DNA of 64,000 nucleotides from Mycolicibacterium lacusdiani. GTDB taxonomy: Bacteria; Actinomycetota; Actinomycetes; Mycobacteriales; Mycobacteriaceae. The DNA is taken from the NCBI RefSeq assembly GCF_021916785.1, contig NZ_JAKCFC010000011.1, positions 168,673-232,672 on the forward strand, written 5' to 3'. Position 1 is the stretch's first letter. The number at the start of each line of letters is the position of its first letter. The position numbers were made by a program, and so were the translations under genes. Shown piece after piece: positions 41,359 through 50,402 of this stretch. The notes under the pieces are model-generated. The model was not told where the DNA came from and made no database searches. It worked only from the letters and a program-made list of their open reading frames with translations.

Positions 41359-42935
41359 GCGAGCAGGGCGACCGCCGCACGTTCACGTCGCGCACGCCCG
41401 ACAACGACAACCCCGAACGGGTGGCCTACCGGCGCGGTTTCGTCACCCGGCATCAGGTGTCGGGATGGCGATTCATCCAGCGCCGCATCGCATCCGGAGT
41501 CGCACTGCACGACACGCGGATGCTCGTCGATCCGCTGCGGACCCAGTCGCGTTCCGTGCTCGTCGGCGCGCTGCTGCTCATCACCGGCCTGGCGGGATGC
41601 TTCATCTTCTCGCTGATCCGACCCGCGGGCGATGCGGGCGACAGCGCGATCCTGGCCGACCGGGACACCGCCGCGCTGTACGTGCGCCTCGGCGAACAGG
41701 TCCATCCCGTGCTCAACCTGACGTCGGCCCGCCTCATCGCCAACCGGGCCGACAACCCGACCATGGTCAAGAGCAGCGAGATCGATCAGTTCCCGCGCGG
41801 CAACCTGATCGGCATCCCCGGCGCGCCGGAACGAATGGTGCAGAGCACCGCGAGCGACGCCGACTGGACGGTGTGCGATGCCGCGTCGGGCCCCGCCGCG
41901 GGGGTCACGGTGATCGCCGGACCCCTGGCAACTGACTCAGGCGAGGACGACAGCGAGCGTGCCGCCACACTGCCCGACCAGGACGCGGTCTTGGTCCGCA
42001 ACGACGGCGGCCCCAACGCGGGCACCTGGCTGCTGTGGCAGGGCCGACGGAGCCAGATCGACCTCGACGACCGCGCCGTCACCGGCGCCCTTGGCCTCAC
42101 CGCCGATCTGCCAGAGCCCCGGGCCATTTCGCCGGGCCTCTTCAACGCCGTGCCAGAGGCGCCGGCACTGCGCGTCCCGGCCATCCCCGGCGCCGGATCG
42201 CAGCCGGGCTTCTCGGTACCCGCGCCGGTCGGCGGGGTCGTCGCCGCGTTCGACGCCGACAACACGCTGCGCCACTACGCGGTGCTCACCGATGGGCTGC
42301 AGCCGATCTCACCCGTGGTGGCGGCCATCCTGCGCAACAGCGATTCGCACGGGCTGGACCAGCCGCCGCGGCTCGGCGCCGACGAGGTCTCCCGGTTGCC
42401 GGTGTCCCGCGCCATCGACGTCGACGCCTATCCCAGTGAGCCCGTCACGCTGGTGGACGCCGCCGCATCGCCGCTGACGTGCGCACACTGGGACCACCCC
42501 GTCGACGCGACGAGTGGCACGCTCGAATTGCTCGCCGGTGCAGCGCTTCCCGTGCAGGACGGGCTACGCGCAATCCAGCTCGTCGGAGCGGGCACGGGCA
42601 CGACCGCCAATCGCGTGGTCGCCGCTCCCGGCACCGGCTTCCTGGTGCAGACCGCCGGACAGGACGTCCGCCAGCAGCCGGCCTCGCCCGCTGCCGGATC
42701 GGTGTTCTGGATCAGCGACACCGGCGTGCGCTACGGCATCGATCAGGACGCCGCCGGACAGGACGGAACCGACGCCCTCTCGGCGTTGGGTCTGACGCCG
42801 CCCGCACTGCCCATTCCCTGGGCGATGCTCAGTCAATTCGCGGAAGGACCGACGCTGTCGCGCGCCGATGCGCTGCTCGCGCACGACGGGCTGACGCCCG
42901 ATCCGAGCCCGGCCGTGGTGAGGGAGACCCCGTGA
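41355..42935 (+). CDS. eccB3: ESX-3 core membrane protein EccB3
   Basis: A 526-residue single-pass membrane protein of the type VII core complex. A short cytoplasmic N-terminus is followed by one transmembrane helix (about 68-88, VLVGALLLITGLAGCFIFSL) and a large periplasmic domain made of repeats, with a likely disulfide between Cys in WTVCDAAS and Cys in LTCAHWD, as in other EccB proteins. It joins EccC3, EccD3 and EccE3. Start ATG overlaps the eccA3 stop. Confidence 0.95.
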   Translation: MSEQGDRRTFTSRTPDNDNPERVAYRRGFVTRHQVSGWRFIQRRIASGVALHDTRMLVDPLRTQSRSVLVGALLLITGLAGCFIFSLIRPAGDAGDSAILADRDTAALYVRLGEQVHPVLNLTSARLIANRADNPTMVKSSEIDQFPRGNLIGIPGAPERMVQSTASDADWTVCDAASGPAAGVTVIAGPLATDSGEDDSERAATLPDQDAVLVRNDGGPNAGTWLLWQGRRSQIDLDDRAVTGALGLTADLPEPRAISPGLFNAVPEAPALRVPAIPGAGSQPGFSVPAPVGGVVAAFDADNTLRHYAVLTDGLQPISPVVAAILRNSDSHGLDQPPRLGADEVSRLPVSRAIDVDAYPSEPVTLVDAAASPLTCAHWDHPVDATSGTLELLAGAALPVQDGLRAIQLVGAGTGTTANRVVAAPGTGFLVQTAGQDVRQQPASPAAGSVFWISDTGVRYGIDQDAAGQDGTDALSALGLTPPALPIPWAMLSQFAEGPTLSRADALLAHDGLTPDPSPAVVRETP

Positions 42936-42965
42936 TGATCAGCGAGAAGCGGAGCGGGATCGCGC

Positions 42966-45900
42966 ATGTCTAGGTTGATCTTCGAAGCCCGCCGCCGCAT
43001 TCCGGTGCCGGCCACCCGCAAGGGCACCATCACCATCGAGCCGCCGCCGGAGCTGCCGCGACTCGTCCCCCCGTCGCTGCTGCGCCGGGTGCTGCCCTAC
43101 CTGATCGTGCTCCTCATCGTCGGCATGATCGTGGCGCTGTTCGCGACGGGCATGCGGCTCATCTCCCCGACGATGCTGTTCTTCCCGTTCGTGCTGCTGC
43201 TCGCCGCCACCGCGATGTACCGCGGCACCGACGGCAAGATGCGCACCGAGGAGGTCGACGCCGAACGGGCCGACTACCTGCGCTACCTGTCGGTGGTCCG
43301 GGACAACGTCCGGGCCCACGCCGCCGAACAGCGCGCCGCGTGCGAGTGGTCGCATCCCGACCCGGCGCTGCTAGCCGAGGTGCCCGGCACCCGCAGGCAG
43401 TGGGAACGCGACCCCCACGATCCAGACTTCCTCGTCGTACGCGCGGGACTGCACGACGCCCCGCTCAGCGCGAGCCTGCGGGTGAAGGACATCGCCAACG
43501 AGATCGACCTGGAGCCGGTGTCGCACACCGCGCTTCGGAGTCTGCTCGACGTGCAGCGCACGGTGCGCTCGGTGCCCGCGGGCATCGACCTCGCCGAGGT
43601 CTCGCGCATCACGGTAATCGGCGAGGCCGCCGACGTCCGCGGCGCACTGCGGGCCTGGATCGCGCAAGCAGTGACGTGGCATGACCCCGCGGTGCTCGGC
43701 GTCGCGCTGGCCGCCCCCGATCTCGAGGGCGACGACTGGTCGTGGCTGAAGTGGCTGCCGCACTGCGACATTCCCGGCCAGGTGGACGGCGTCGGCCCCG
43801 CGCGCTACCTCGCGCCCAACGTCGCCGAACTCCGTGACCTGCTGGCGCCCGCCCTCGACGACCGGGACGTCTTCGGTGCGACGGAGTCCGTGGCCAGGCA
43901 TCTGCTGATCGTGGTGGACGACCCCGACGCCGATCCCGAGGTCGTGGTGCCGCGGTCGGGTCTGGCCGGCGTGACCGTCGTACACCGGTCGACGGAAGAG
44001 CCCCACCGGGAACAGTATTCGGATCCGGAGCGTCCCGTCCTGCGCCTCGTCGACGGCACGCTGGAACGCTGGCAACCCGGAGGTTGGCAGCCCTACGTGA
44101 CGGTGGCCGACCGCTACTCCAGCGCCGACGCACGGCACGTCGCACGACTGCTGTCGCGGTGGGACACCAACCCGCGCCAGGCCAGGACCAGCAGCGCGGG
44201 CGTGGCGACGTTCGGCACGCTGCTGGGCATCCCGGACGCGGCCGCACTCGACGTCGCCGATCTGTGGGCGCCGCGCAACCGGCAGGACGAGCTGCGCGTG
44301 CCGATCGGCGTCACCGCCACCGGCGAGCCGATGATGTTCGACCTGAAGGACGAGGCCGAGGGCGGCATGGGTCCGCACGGCCTGATGATCGGCATGACCG
44401 GTTCGGGCAAGTCGCAGACCCTGATGTCGATCCTGTTGGCGCTGTTGACGACTCACTCGGCCGAACGCCTCATCGTCATCTACGCCGACTTCAAGGGCGA
44501 GGCGGGAGCCGACATCTTCCGCGACTTCCCGCAGGTGGTCGCCGTCATCTCGAACATGGCCGAGAAGAAGTCGCTGGCCGACCGGTTCGCCGACACGCTG
44601 CGCGGTGAGGTCGCCCGCCGCGAGAAGCTGCTGATGGAGACGGGCCGCCGCGTCCAGGGCAGCGCCTTCAACTCCGTGCTCGAGTACGAAGCAGCCATGG
44701 CCGCCGGCCACGACCTGCCGCCCATGCCCACGCTGCTGGTGGTGGCCGACGAGTTCTCGCTGATGCTGGCCGACCATCCCGAGTACGCGGAACTCTTCGA
44801 CTACGTTGCGCGCAAGGGCCGGTCGTTCCGCATCCACGTCCTGTTCGCGTCGCAGACCCTCGACGTCGGGCGGATCAAGGACATCGACAAGAACACCTCC
44901 TACCGGATCGGCCTGAAGGTCGCCAGCCCCAGCATCAGCCGGCAGATCATCGGGGTGGAGGACGCATTCCACATCGAGGCGGGGCCCGAGCACAAGGGCG
45001 AGGGCTTCCTGGTGCCGACGCCCGGCGCGATGCCCGTGAAGTTCCGCAGCACCTACGTCGACGGCATCTACGACCCGCCGCGCAAGCCGAAGTCGGTGGT
45101 TCGGCACTCCATCCCCGCCCCGCAACCGTTCACGGCCTCGTACGTCGAGGCGCCCGCGGACACCGTGGTGGTCACCGGTGGCTCCGACACCGATCACCTG
45201 CCCCCGCGCAAGTTGGTGGCCACGATCGGCGACCAGCTGTCGCACTACGGTCCCAAGGCGCCGCCGCTGTGGCTGGCTCCGCTCGACGAGCCGATCCCAC
45301 TGGCCGAACTCCTGCACCGCGCGGGTGTCGAAGGCAGCCAGTGGCGGTGGCCGCTCGGCGAGATCGACCGACCGTTCCAGATGCGGCGCGATCCGCTGAT
45401 CTTCGACGCCACCTCGTCGGGGGCCAACCTGGTGATCCATGGCGGCCCGAAGTCGGGCAAGACCACGGCGCTGCAGACATTCATGCTGTCCGCGGCCGCG
45501 CTGCACTCACCGCACGACGTCACGTTCTACTGCCTGGACTACGGCGGCGGCCAGCTGCGCGAGATGGGCGAGCTGGCTCACGTCGGCAGTGTCGCCTCAC
45601 CGCTGGAGCCCGAACGCATCCGCCGCACCTTCGGCGAGCTGGAGCAGCTGCTGCTGGCCCGTCAGCGCCGCGCGGCAGGCGGTGCGAGCGGCAGGAGCGG
45701 AGAGGTCTACCCCCACACATTCCTGGTCATCGACAACCTGTACGCCTTCAGCCGGGACAACACCGACGCCTACAACACCCGGAATCCGTTGCTGGCCAGG
45801 GTCACCGAGTTGGCCAACACCGGCCTGTCCTACGGCATCCACGTCGTGATCACCACGCCGAACTGGCTCGAGGTGCCGCTGGCGATGCGCGACGGCCTCG

Positions 45901-46937
45901 GCATGCGGTTGGAACTCAAGTTGTCGGACTCCCAGGACAGCAACGTCCGCGTGGTCGGCGCCCTGCGCCGGGCGGCCGACGGCGTCCCTGCGGACCAGCC
46001 GGGCCGTGGCCTGACGATGGCCGCCGAGCACTTCCTGTTCGCAGCACCGGGACCGTTGGAAGCGCACATCGCCGGAGTCAACGCACGCTACCCGGGACAG
46101 TCGGCACCGCCGGTGCGGCTGCTGCCGAAGGTGCTGCTGCCCGAAACCGTTGCTCCGCTGTACCGCGGTCCCGAACGCATCGTCATAGGCCAACGCGAAG
46201 AGGATCTCGCTGCCGTCGAGGTCGACTTCGCGAACAACCCGCTGCTGATGGTGTTCGGCGACGGGAAGTCCGGCAAGTCCACGCTGCTGCGTCACCTGAT
46301 CCGCACCATCCGTGAGAACTCGACTGAGGACCGCGTCGCGTTCACGGTGATCGACCGCAGGCTGCACCTCGTCGACGAACCGCTGTTCCCGGACAACGAG
46401 TACACCCCCAACATCGACCGCGTGACGCCGGCGATGCTCGGGCTGGCGGCACTGCTCGAGAAGCGCCGTCCGCCAATGGGACTGTCCTCTCAGCAGCTGA
46501 AGGACTGGACGTACCGGTCGGGTGAGGACGGGCACGTCCACTACCTCATCGTCGACGACGTCGACCAGATCCCGGACGCACCGGCGGTCAGCGGGCCCTA
46601 CGTGGGGCAGCGTCCGTGGACGAACCTGATCGGCCTGCTGGCCCAGGCTGCCGAACTCGGGCTGCGCGTCATCGTCACCGCAAGGGCCGCCGGGTCGGCG
46701 CACGCGATCATGACCGCACCCCTGCTCCGGCGTCTCAACGAGCTGCAGGCCACCACCCTGATGCTGTCCGGTAATCCGCAGGACAGCGGGAAGATCCGGG
46801 GACAGCGCTTCACGCGCATGCCTGCCGGCCGGGGCATCCTGCTCGACGACGGCGATACCCCGACGTTCGTCCAGCTGGTCAATCCGTTCGCGGACGAGGC
46901 AGCACGCATCAACCAAGGAAGGGAGTTCAACCGATGA
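42966..46937 (+). CDS. eccC3: ESX-3 core FtsK/SpoIIIE-like ATPase EccC3
   Basis: A 1323-residue motor of the secretion machine. Two transmembrane helices near the N-terminus (about 38-82) are followed by a stalk domain and three FtsK-like ATPase domains with Walker A motifs GMTGSGKSQT (~478), GGPKSGKTTA (~827) and GDGKSGKSTL (~1099). The first domain is the essential ATPase; the third binds the C-terminal signal of EsxH-type substrates in related systems. All three P-loops keep Lys. In M. tuberculosis EccC3 is also a single chain. The last codons overlap PE5 by 4 nt. Confidence 0.96.
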   Translation: MSRLIFEARRRIPVPATRKGTITIEPPPELPRLVPPSLLRRVLPYLIVLLIVGMIVALFATGMRLISPTMLFFPFVLLLAATAMYRGTDGKMRTEEVDAERADYLRYLSVVRDNVRAHAAEQRAACEWSHPDPALLAEVPGTRRQWERDPHDPDFLVVRAGLHDAPLSASLRVKDIANEIDLEPVSHTALRSLLDVQRTVRSVPAGIDLAEVSRITVIGEAADVRGALRAWIAQAVTWHDPAVLGVALAAPDLEGDDWSWLKWLPHCDIPGQVDGVGPARYLAPNVAELRDLLAPALDDRDVFGATESVARHLLIVVDDPDADPEVVVPRSGLAGVTVVHRSTEEPHREQYSDPERPVLRLVDGTLERWQPGGWQPYVTVADRYSSADARHVARLLSRWDTNPRQARTSSAGVATFGTLLGIPDAAALDVADLWAPRNRQDELRVPIGVTATGEPMMFDLKDEAEGGMGPHGLMIGMTGSGKSQTLMSILLALLTTHSAERLIVIYADFKGEAGADIFRDFPQVVAVISNMAEKKSLADRFADTLRGEVARREKLLMETGRRVQGSAFNSVLEYEAAMAAGHDLPPMPTLLVVADEFSLMLADHPEYAELFDYVARKGRSFRIHVLFASQTLDVGRIKDIDKNTSYRIGLKVASPSISRQIIGVEDAFHIEAGPEHKGEGFLVPTPGAMPVKFRSTYVDGIYDPPRKPKSVVRHSIPAPQPFTASYVEAPADTVVVTGGSDTDHLPPRKLVATIGDQLSHYGPKAPPLWLAPLDEPIPLAELLHRAGVEGSQWRWPLGEIDRPFQMRRDPLIFDATSSGANLVIHGGPKSGKTTALQTFMLSAAALHSPHDVTFYCLDYGGGQLREMGELAHVGSVASPLEPERIRRTFGELEQLLLARQRRAAGGASGRSGEVYPHTFLVIDNLYAFSRDNTDAYNTRNPLLARVTELANTGLSYGIHVVITTPNWLEVPLAMRDGLGMRLELKLSDSQDSNVRVVGALRRAADGVPADQPGRGLTMAAEHFLFAAPGPLEAHIAGVNARYPGQSAPPVRLLPKVLLPETVAPLYRGPERIVIGQREEDLAAVEVDFANNPLLMVFGDGKSGKSTLLRHLIRTIRENSTEDRVAFTVIDRRLHLVDEPLFPDNEYTPNIDRVTPAMLGLAALLEKRRPPMGLSSQQLKDWTYRSGEDGHVHYLIVDDVDQIPDAPAVSGPYVGQRPWTNLIGLLAQAAELGLRVIVTARAAGSAHAIMTAPLLRRLNELQATTLMLSGNPQDSGKIRGQRFTRMPAGRGILLDDGDTPTFVQLVNPFADEAARINQGREFNR

Positions 46938-47242
46938 CCCTGCGAGTGGTTCCCGAAGGCCTCAACGCCGCAGGCGCACAGGTCGAGGCACTCACCGCGC
47001 GGCTGGCGGCAGCCCATGCCGCTGCCGCACCGATGATCGCGGCCGTCCTGCCTCCGGCACCCGACCCGGTGTCGCTGCAGACCGCGGTGTCGTTCAGCAC
47101 GCACGGGGCGTCGCACGGCGCCGTCGCCGCCCAGGGCACCGAGGAACTCGGCCGCTCGGGCATCGGCGTGGCCGAGAGCGGCACCAGTTACGCCACCGGT
47201 GACGCCATGGCCGCAAGCTCATACCTCATCGCAGGCAGCTGA
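46934..47242 (+). CDS. PE5: PE family protein PE5
   Basis: A 102-residue PE-domain protein: two helices with a loop; the type VII export signal Y-x-x-x-D appears as YATGD near the end of helix 2, and 'PE' is at residues 7-8 (VVPEGL). It forms a helical pair with PPE4, encoded next, and is exported by ESX-3; in M. tuberculosis PE5-PPE4 is required for siderophore-mediated iron uptake. Start ATG overlaps the eccC3 stop. Confidence 0.93.
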   Translation: MTLRVVPEGLNAAGAQVEALTARLAAAHAAAAPMIAAVLPPAPDPVSLQTAVSFSTHGASHGAVAAQGTEELGRSGIGVAESGTSYATGDAMAASSYLIAGS

Positions 47243-47243
47243 C

Positions 47244-48827
47244 ATGACCGCCCCCGTCTGGATGGCGCTACCGCCCGAGGTGCATTCGGGGCTGCTCAGC
47301 AGCGGCCCCGGGCCCGGGTCGATGCTCGCCGCCGCGGGGGCGTGGCAGTCCTTGAGCGTCGAGTACTCCACGGCGGCAGCGGAGTTGACCGCTCTGCTCG
47401 CCGCCGTGCAGTCGGGTGCGTGGGAGGGGCCGAGCGCCGAACAGTACGTCGCGGCGCATGCGCCGTATCTGACGTGGCTGGCGCAGGCCAGTGCGAACAG
47501 TGCGGCCGCGGCGGTCCAGCACGAGACGGCGGCGGCTGCGTATACGACGGCGCTGGCGATGATGCCGACGCTGCCCGAACTCGCGCTCAACCACACGATG
47601 CACGGCGTGCTGATGGCGACCAACTTCCTCGGCATCAATACGATTCCGATCGCGCTGAACGAGGCCGACTACGTCCGCATGTGGATACAGGCGGCGACCA
47701 CGATGAGCACCTACCAGGCAGTCGCGGGAGCGACGGTCGCGGCCACGCCTGCCACGCCGCCCGCGCCGTTCCTCCTCGCGCCGGGCGTTGGCGAGGCGGG
47801 CGATGCCGGGGCCACGTCGCGCCAGGCCATGGCGCACGCGCAGGCCGCCGACGCCGGCGGGGCGCTGAACAACGCCGACTTCTTGCAGCAGCTCCTGCAG
47901 GCGCTCAACCAGTTCTTCCAGGCCTACACCGACTATACGAACTCGCTCTTCGAGCCCATCACGAAATTCCTGCAGGACCCGATCGGCAACAGCATCGACC
48001 TGATCACTGGCCTGCTGACCAACCCGGGTCCCACGCTGGTCGAGTACGGTCCGTTCCTGTTCGCCGTCGCATATCAGGCGATTTCGTGGATCGGCGCCTC
48101 ACTCACCTACCCGCAGCTGCTGCTGCAGCCGCTGTTGGCAATCGGTCTCGGCGTCGGCGGGTACTTCCTGCAGGAGTACCTGAACAGGCCGGTCGCCCCG
48201 GAGCCGGTGCCCGAACCCGCACCGGCCGCCGCGCCTCAGCAGGTTCAGGTACCGCGGGCCGAGGTGCAGAACCCGCTGCCCGCCGCGACCGTGGCGCCGA
48301 CGGTGCCGAGCGCCCCCGCGGCGCCCGCGGCCTCGGTGGCCGCAGGCACCGCGACGGCCCCCGCCGCACCCGCGGCGGCCGCAGCGCCGTTCGTTCCGTA
48401 CGTGGTCCCGGGCGGCGGCCCCGGCCCCGGTGCGTCGCCGACGTTCCGCGAGGGCAGCGGCGCCAAGGCCCCCGCCTCCGACATCGCAGCGTCGTCCGCC
48501 GCGGCGGCTGCCGCGTCGTCGCTCGCGAAGCGCAAGGCGCGGCGCAAGCGCGGCGCCGAAGTCCACGAGCGTGGCTATGCCGACGCCTACATGGACTACG
48601 AAACGGGTCCCGACTCCGAGGCGACACCGCGACCCGCGCCGCGCGTCGGCGCCTCGTCGCGGGGTGCGGGTGCGGTCGGATTCACGGGAACCATCACCGC
48701 CGAACGGGCCGACCAGACCGACCGGTCGCGCGGACTGACCCAGTTGCCGGAGGACCCCTACGGCGGCGGACCGGTCGATCCGCTGCTGCCGGGCAACTGG
48801 GACCCGGAAGGGGGACGGCCCACCTGA
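47244..48827 (+). CDS. PPE4: PPE family protein PPE4
   Basis: A 527-residue PPE protein. The N-terminal PPE domain (~1-175) has ALPPEVHSG and the GAWEGPSA (WxG) turn. The middle has a hydrophobic region (~255-310). The C-terminus (~315-527) is Ala/Pro-rich and disordered, then Arg/Lys-rich (AKRKARRKRGAEVHERGYAD) and ends in a Gly/Pro tail. It pairs with PE5, is guided by EspG3 and secreted by ESX-3. ATG 47244 begins 1 nt after the PE5 stop; the longer upstream frame would overlap PE5. Confidence 0.93.
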   Translation: MTAPVWMALPPEVHSGLLSSGPGPGSMLAAAGAWQSLSVEYSTAAAELTALLAAVQSGAWEGPSAEQYVAAHAPYLTWLAQASANSAAAAVQHETAAAAYTTALAMMPTLPELALNHTMHGVLMATNFLGINTIPIALNEADYVRMWIQAATTMSTYQAVAGATVAATPATPPAPFLLAPGVGEAGDAGATSRQAMAHAQAADAGGALNNADFLQQLLQALNQFFQAYTDYTNSLFEPITKFLQDPIGNSIDLITGLLTNPGPTLVEYGPFLFAVAYQAISWIGASLTYPQLLLQPLLAIGLGVGGYFLQEYLNRPVAPEPVPEPAPAAAPQQVQVPRAEVQNPLPAATVAPTVPSAPAAPAASVAAGTATAPAAPAAAAAPFVPYVVPGGGPGPGASPTFREGSGAKAPASDIAASSAAAAAASSLAKRKARRKRGAEVHERGYADAYMDYETGPDSEATPRPAPRVGASSRGAGAVGFTGTITAERADQTDRSRGLTQLPEDPYGGGPVDPLLPGNWDPEGGRPT

Positions 48828-48894
48828 ACAGAGCCGAGAGTCCAAGCACGTCAATCGATAACGAGCAGCAGTCGAAGATCCGGAAGGAAACCCC

Positions 48895-49188
48895 ATGAGC
48901 CTCCTCGATGCTCACATCCCACAACTCGTCGCCTCCGAGGCGGCGTTCTCCGCCAAGGCGGGACTGATGCGCAGCACCATCGCCCAGGCCGAACAGGCAG
49001 CCCAGGCGTCGCAGGCGTTCCACCAGGGTGAGTCGGCCGTCGCGTTCCAGGCCGCCCACGCCCGCTTCATCGAGGTGTCGGCACGGGTCAACGCCCTGCT
49101 CGACATCGCGCAGGCCAACATCGGCGACGCCGCGTCGACGTACGTCGCCGAGGACGCCGCAGCGTCGAGCACCTACACCGCCATCTGA
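48895..49188 (+). CDS. esxG: ESX-3 substrate EsxG (WXG100 family)
   Basis: A 97-residue helical-hairpin protein that dimerises with EsxH. The expected WxG turn is absent from this partner, where FHQGESAVAFQ fills the turn, as in other EsxG/TB9.8 sequences. It has no signal peptide. The EsxG-EsxH dimer, exported by ESX-3, is needed for iron acquisition with mycobactin, and in pathogens interferes with phagosome maturation. It follows PPE4 by 67 nt. Confidence 0.94.
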   Translation: MSLLDAHIPQLVASEAAFSAKAGLMRSTIAQAEQAAQASQAFHQGESAVAFQAAHARFIEVSARVNALLDIAQANIGDAASTYVAEDAAASSTYTAI

Positions 49189-49217
49189 TTCGCCGAGCAG
49201 CTGAAGGGACACAACAC

Positions 49218-49511
49218 ATGTCACAGATCATGTACAACTACCCGGCCATGCTGGCGCTGGCCGCCGAGATGAACGGCTACTCGGGAGCCCTGCACGCCGT
49301 CGGCGCCGACGTCGCGAGCGAGCAGGCGGCACTGTCGGCGGGCTGGCAGGGCGACACCGGCATGTCGTACCAGGCGTGGCAGGCGCAGTGGAACGCCAGC
49401 CTCGAGGAACTGGTCCGTGCCTACCGCGCGATGTCGAGCACCCACGAGATGAACACGATGTCGATGAGCGCTCGAGACGCGGCGCAGGGCGCCAAGTGGG
49501 GCTCGGCCTGA
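49218..49511 (+). CDS. esxH: ESX-3 substrate EsxH (WXG100 family)
   Basis: A 97-residue helical hairpin with the WxG turn in AGWQGDTGM (~43-51). Residues MSQIMYNYPAML and the C-terminal signal region match TB10.4. It has His and Met residues (e.g. STHEMNTMSM) of which the His-Glu region is linked to zinc binding in M. tuberculosis EsxH. It forms the exported dimer with EsxG. Confidence 0.95.
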   Translation: MSQIMYNYPAMLALAAEMNGYSGALHAVGADVASEQAALSAGWQGDTGMSYQAWQAQWNASLEELVRAYRAMSSTHEMNTMSMSARDAAQGAKWGSA

Positions 49512-49532
49512 TGGATTCGGGCCTGATGAGCA

Positions 49533-50402
49533 GTGGGCGCTAACGCCGTCGAGCTGACCGCGGAGCAGGCCTGGTTCGTCGCCGAATCGGCTGGGGCTGG
49601 ATACTTCCCATGGGTGCTGGCCATCACGCCGCCGTACGCCGAAGAGTCCCTTCGCCCCGCGTTCGAGGCTCGCATGCGTGCCGAGCTGTCCGAACTCGGG
49701 GTGATGGTGGCCGACCGCGTCACCGCACCGGTCACCCGGTGGGTCACCACCGCGTGCCGTCCGACGCGCTGGCTCGAGCTGCGCTTCGTCTCGGGATCAG
49801 GAAACATGTTGCGCGGGCTGGTCGCTCGTCGGGGTGACGACGTGGTCGTCGCACTGCGAAACGGCGGGCTGGTGACGTTCAGCCACGTCGACGTCGACCA
49901 TCCGCAGGCGCTGGTTCCCGTGCTGACGGTCGGGCTGTCCGGACGGCCACCCGCGTCGTTCGACGAGTTCGGCATCGCGGCGCGGATCGGTGCGAAGGCC
50001 GACGAACGGCTCCGCAACGGGGCCGCGCTCGCCGACGTGGTGGAGAACCTCGGCATCCCTGCCAGCGCGCGGCACGTGGTGGCGGCCGCCTTCGCACCCG
50101 ACCGCTGCTACGTCGAGATCGTCGCGGGTGACCATCGCGACGGTCACCGGGTCAGCACCGAGGTGGGCGTCAGCGTCGTGGACACCAGCGCGGGACGCGT
50201 GCTCGTCAGCCCATCGAAGGCCTACGACGGCGAGTGGGTGTCGACATTCTCGCCCGGCACCCCGCTGTCCATTGCGACCGCCGTCGAACGCCTCACCGCC
50301 ACGCTGCCCGACGGGGAGTGGTTCCCCGAAGCCCACCTCACCAGAGACTTCGACCAGAGAACGGAAGACCAAAGATGTCCGACACCCTCACGCCGGGCCT
50401 GA
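49533..50402 (+). CDS. espG3: ESX-3 chaperone EspG3
   Basis: A 289-residue cytosolic chaperone that binds the tip of the PPE helix in PE-PPE pairs and keeps them soluble for export. The start (GTG) is MGANAVELTAEQAWFVAES, as in other EspG3 proteins. The gene overlaps eccD3 by 28 nt, so the last residues (TEDQRCPTPSRRA) lie in the eccD3 start region. Confidence 0.93.
   Translation: MGANAVELTAEQAWFVAESAGAGYFPWVLAITPPYAEESLRPAFEARMRAELSELGVMVADRVTAPVTRWVTTACRPTRWLELRFVSGSGNMLRGLVARRGDDVVVALRNGGLVTFSHVDVDHPQALVPVLTVGLSGRPPASFDEFGIAARIGAKADERLRNGAALADVVENLGIPASARHVVAAAFAPDRCYVEIVAGDHRDGHRVSTEVGVSVVDTSAGRVLVSPSKAYDGEWVSTFSPGTPLSIATAVERLTATLPDGEWFPEAHLTRDFDQRTEDQRCPTPSRRA

Noticed and set aside
43371..45506. 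Open frame of about 711 codons opposite eccC3
   Set aside because: Antisense to a well-supported gene; no recognisable domain.
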